From: Streptomyces sp. CB02923
GTDB taxonomy: Bacteria; Actinomycetota; Actinomycetes; Streptomycetales; Streptomycetaceae
Length of the DNA stretch: 64,000 nt
Direction of reading: 5' to 3'
Assembly: GCF_001905005.1 (NCBI RefSeq)
Contig: NZ_LWKZ01000012.1
Span: forward strand, 549,061 to 613,060
The notes beneath the pieces are model-generated. The model was not told where the DNA came from and did not search any database. It saw only the letters and a program-made list of their open reading frames with translations. How positions within the stretch are numbered: the stretch's first letter is position 1; each line of letters begins with the position of its first letter. The translations under genes and the position numbers were made by a program. Of this stretch, positions 61,640-64,000 are shown in pieces.

Positions 61640-61751
61640 GGACCCGTACCGCACCGGATCTGAGGACCCGTACCGGACCGGATCTGAGGACCCGTACCGC
61701 ACCGGATCTGAGGACCCGTACCGGACCGGATCTGAGGACCCGTACCGCAGC
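61637..61751. repeat. 24-bp tandem repeat starting at a stop codon
   Basis: Nearly five copies of the unit TGAGGACCCGTACCGCACCG plus GATC, with period 24. The first copy starts with the stop codon of the reductase gene. Copies alternate GCACC and GGACC, giving a 48-bp higher-order period. In the dehydratase frame it reads LRTRT(A/G)PD. Confidence 0.9.
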
Positions 61752-61773
61752 CGACGCCCAGGGAGAACCGTCC

Positions 61774-62736
61774 ATGCCCGAAGCCGCCGTCACGTTCGAC
61801 GACGTCCAGGACGCCGCCGCCCGCATCAAGGGCGTCGTCCACCGCACCCCCGTGCTGCGTTCCCGCACCCTCGACGCCCTGGTGGGCGCCGAGGTGCACC
61901 TCAAGTGCGAGAACTTCCAGCGCGCCGGCGCGTTCAAGTTCCGCGGCGCCTACCACGCCGTCTCCCGGCTGGCGCCGGAGCAGCTCGCCCGCGGCGTCGC
62001 GGCGTTCTCCTCCGGCAACCACGCCCAGGCGGTCGCCCTGGCCGCCCGGGAGCTGGGCAGCAGCGCGGTGATCCTCATGCCGGAGGACTCGCCGCGCTCC
62101 AAACGGGACGCGACCGAGGGGTACGGCGCCGAGATCGTCACGTACGACCGCTACACCGGCGACCGGGCCGCACTGGGCGCGCGGCTCGCCGCCGAGCGCG
62201 GCCTGACGCTGATCCCGCCCTACGACCACCCGCACGTCATCGCCGGGCAGGGCACCGCCGCCCTGGAGCTGATCGAGGAGACCGGACCGCTGGACGCCCT
62301 GCTCACGCCGGTCGGCGGGGGCGGGCTGATCGCGGGCTCGGCCGTCGCCGCCACCGCGCTGTCGCCCGGCATCCGCATGATCGGCGTCGAACCGGAGGCG
62401 GGGGACGACACCCGGCGCTCGCTGGCGGCCGGCGAGCGGGTGCGCATCCCCGTACCGCGGACCATCGCCGACGGGCAGGCGGTGGAGCAGCCCGGCGAGC
62501 TGACCTTCCCGGTCAACCGGCGGCTGCTCGAATCGGTGGTGCTGGTCAGCGACGACGAGATCCGGGCCGCGATGCGGCTGGCCTTCGAACGGCTGAAGAT
62601 CGTCACCGAGCCGAGCGGGGCGAGCGCGCTGGCCGCCCTGCTGGCCGGGGCCGTCGACCCGCTGCCGCGCCGCGTCGGCGTGGTGATCTCCGGCGGCAAC
62701 ATCGGACTGGACCGCTTCCTGGAACTGATGGGCTGA
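61774..62736 (+). CDS. Threonine/serine dehydratase (PLP-dependent)
   Basis: Deaminates L-threonine to 2-oxobutyrate or L-serine to pyruvate. 320 residues, beta-family PLP fold: HRTPVLRSRTLD, CENFQRAGAFKFRGAYH with PLP Lys55, SSGNHAQAVALAARELG, PVGGGGLIAGSAVA (phosphate loop) and ISGGNIGLDRF. There is no C-terminal ACT domain, so it is the short catabolic type. ATG at 61774 has GGGAGAA upstream; the in-frame repeats before it are open but unlikely to be translated. Confidence 0.92.
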   Translation: MPEAAVTFDDVQDAAARIKGVVHRTPVLRSRTLDALVGAEVHLKCENFQRAGAFKFRGAYHAVSRLAPEQLARGVAAFSSGNHAQAVALAARELGSSAVILMPEDSPRSKRDATEGYGAEIVTYDRYTGDRAALGARLAAERGLTLIPPYDHPHVIAGQGTAALELIEETGPLDALLTPVGGGGLIAGSAVAATALSPGIRMIGVEPEAGDDTRRSLAAGERVRIPVPRTIADGQAVEQPGELTFPVNRRLLESVVLVSDDEIRAAMRLAFERLKIVTEPSGASALAALLAGAVDPLPRRVGVVISGGNIGLDRFLELMG

Positions 62737-62938
62737 GGGCGGCGGTCCCGGAGGGCCTCGGAAGGCCTCGGAAGGTGTCGGAAGGCCTCGGGCGGCGGTG
62801 GCACGGCCGCCCGGGGCGGGCCGGCCCCGGCTCCCGTACCCGGCCGCCGGGCGGGCCATCGCCGCCCGGGACCGGACTTCCGTACCCGTCCGGGCGGGCC
62901 CGGACCGGACTGTCGTACCCCACCCGTAGAATTCAGGC

Positions 62939-64000
62939 GTGGCAGGCAGGATCAACGATGACGACGTGAAGGCGGTACGGGACGCGGTCCCGATCGACGC
63001 CGTCGTGTCCGAGTACCTCCAGCTGCGCAATGCGGGCGGCGGCAATCTCAAGGGCCTGTGCCCCTTCCACGACGAGAAGTCCCCGTCGTTCCACGTCAGC
63101 TCCGCCAAGGGCCTCTACCACTGCTTCGGCTGCCAGGAGGGCGGGGATGTCGTCGACTTCATCATGAAGCTCGACCACCTCTCCTTCGCCGAGACCATCG
63201 AGCGCCTCGCCTCGCAGGCCGGCATCACCCTGCGCTACGAGGAGGGCGGCTACGCCCCCGGCCGCCAGCAGGGCGAGCGCACCCGCCTCGTCGAGGCCCA
63301 CAAGGCCGCGGCCCAGTTCTACATCGAGCAGCTCGACAGCCCCGAGGCCGAGATCGGCCGTAAGTTCCTCGCCGAGCGCGGCTTCGACCAGGCCGCCGCC
63401 CAGCACTTCGGCGTCGGCTACAGCCCGGCAGGCTGGGACCACCTCACCCGGTTCCTGCGCGGCCGCGGCTTCAGCGACCAGGAACTGATCCTCTCCGGCC
63501 TCTCCCAGGACGGCCGCCGCGGCCCCATCGACCGCTTCCGCGGCCGCCTGATGTGGCCGATCCGCGACATCGCGGGCGAGGTCGTCGGCTTCGGCGCCCG
63601 CAAGCTCCGCGACGACGACAACGGCCCCAAGTACCTGAACACCCCGGAGACCCCCCTCTACCGCAAGTCCCAGGTCCTGTACGGCATCGACCTCGCCAAG
63701 AAGGAGATCGCCAAGACCAGCCGGGCCGTCGTCGTCGAGGGCTACACCGACGTCATGGCCTGCCACCTCGCCGGCGTCACCACCGCCATCGCCACCTGCG
63801 GCACCAGCTTCGGCGAGGGCCACATCAAGATCCTGCGCCGGCTGCTGATGGACAACTCCGGCTCCGAGGTCGTCTTCACCTTCGACGGCGACGCGGCCGG
63901 CCAGAAGGCCGCGCTGCGCGCCTTCGAGGACGACCAGAAGTTCGCCGCCCAGACCTCCATCGCCATCACCCCCGGCGGCATGGACCCCTGCGACCTGCGC
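62939..64000 (+). CDS. dnaG: DNA primase, 3' end outside window
   Basis: Makes RNA primers for replication. Residues 1-354 are present. The zinc-binding CHC2 domain is CPFHDEKSPSFHVSSAKGLYHCFGCQEGGDV at about 42-70; the primase core follows (FGVGYSPAGWDHL, RFRGRLMWPI, VGFGARKL, PKYLNTPETPLY), then the TOPRIM motifs VVVEGYTDVMACHLAG and FTFDGDAAGQKAALRA. GTG start at 62939; the frame runs off the window. Confidence 0.96.
   Translation, partial: MAGRINDDDVKAVRDAVPIDAVVSEYLQLRNAGGGNLKGLCPFHDEKSPSFHVSSAKGLYHCFGCQEGGDVVDFIMKLDHLSFAETIERLASQAGITLRYEEGGYAPGRQQGERTRLVEAHKAAAQFYIEQLDSPEAEIGRKFLAERGFDQAAAQHFGVGYSPAGWDHLTRFLRGRGFSDQELILSGLSQDGRRGPIDRFRGRLMWPIRDIAGEVVGFGARKLRDDDNGPKYLNTPETPLYRKSQVLYGIDLAKKEIAKTSRAVVVEGYTDVMACHLAGVTTAIATCGTSFGEGHIKILRRLLMDNSGSEVVFTFDGDAAGQKAALRAFEDDQKFAAQTSIAITPGGMDPCDLR

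Overview
The window is a high-GC actinobacterial chromosome segment, almost certainly Streptomyces. The signs are about 70 percent or more GC with strong third-position GC, frequent GTG starts, ATGA/GTGA start-stop overlaps, a family 2B encapsulin/2-methylisoborneol operon, an XRE/DUF397 cluster with an RsbW-like ATPase, rare TTA leucine codons (bldA-type control), and a core set made of dusB, pyruvate phosphate dikinase, nirBD, nasA, dgt and dnaG.

Layout. 1-5.5 kb: a DHA2-type drug exporter (cut by the window edge), dusB and ppdK, closed by a strong terminator. 5.7-19.6 kb: a TTA-containing ArsR-like regulator, a TauD-type dioxygenase, a GNAT protein, a secreted SGNH esterase, a three-gene sugar ABC importer with a perfect 21-bp palindrome upstream, a secreted FG-GAP/VCBS protein, a LysR regulator, an SDR, and a DUF2306 membrane protein divergent from a TetR gene. 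19.8-23.4 kb: the encapsulin shell, 2-MIB synthase and GPP methyltransferase operon. 23.5-28.9 kb: a second VCBS protein that is a clear duplicate of the first and shares its promoter element, then an XRE regulator with four tandem DUF397 genes, divergent from an anti-sigma-type ATPase, and a lone pcaH-type dioxygenase. 29.1-36.8 kb: a small two-gene secretion/membrane unit, a KimA-like APC transporter with a structured 5' leader, a TetR/SDR divergent pair with two operator-like repeats, an aerolysin/ETX-MTX2-like gene with a TTA codon, and another SDR. 36.9-41.4 kb: a nitrite reductase operon (FAD oxidoreductase, nirB, nirD) preceded by a GlnR-box-like array. 41.5-55.3 kb: TetR/GNAT divergent from a stand-alone KAS III, a glycoside-hydrolase-like lipoprotein, an iron-box-preceded enterochelin-esterase homologue lacking its nucleophilic serine, a TauE/SafE permease, cupin, CutA, a serine protease with a pentapeptide-repeat N-terminus, a SanA-like protein, a gamma-glutamylcyclotransferase-like protein, adenine deaminase, a MarR regulator behind a MerR-type promoter, and a SnoaL-like protein behind a perfect palindrome. 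55.3-64 kb: assimilatory nitrate reductase nasA, a CbiX-type chelatase, dgt, a ferredoxin-reductase-like flavoprotein, threonine/serine dehydratase and the start of dnaG.

How genes work together. nasA, nirBD and the siroheme-type chelatase together give nitrate to ammonium assimilation, with GlnR the likely common regulator. The encapsulin operon makes the earthy odorant 2-MIB, with the terpene synthase expected to be packaged in the shell through its disordered N-terminus. The points judged most worth following up are the ETX/MTX2-like gene under probable bldA control, the switch-like leader of the KimA-like transporter, the Ser-to-Gly esterase homologue under iron control, and the duplicated VCBS protein/promoter modules. 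All family assignments are by reading motifs; no database search was run.
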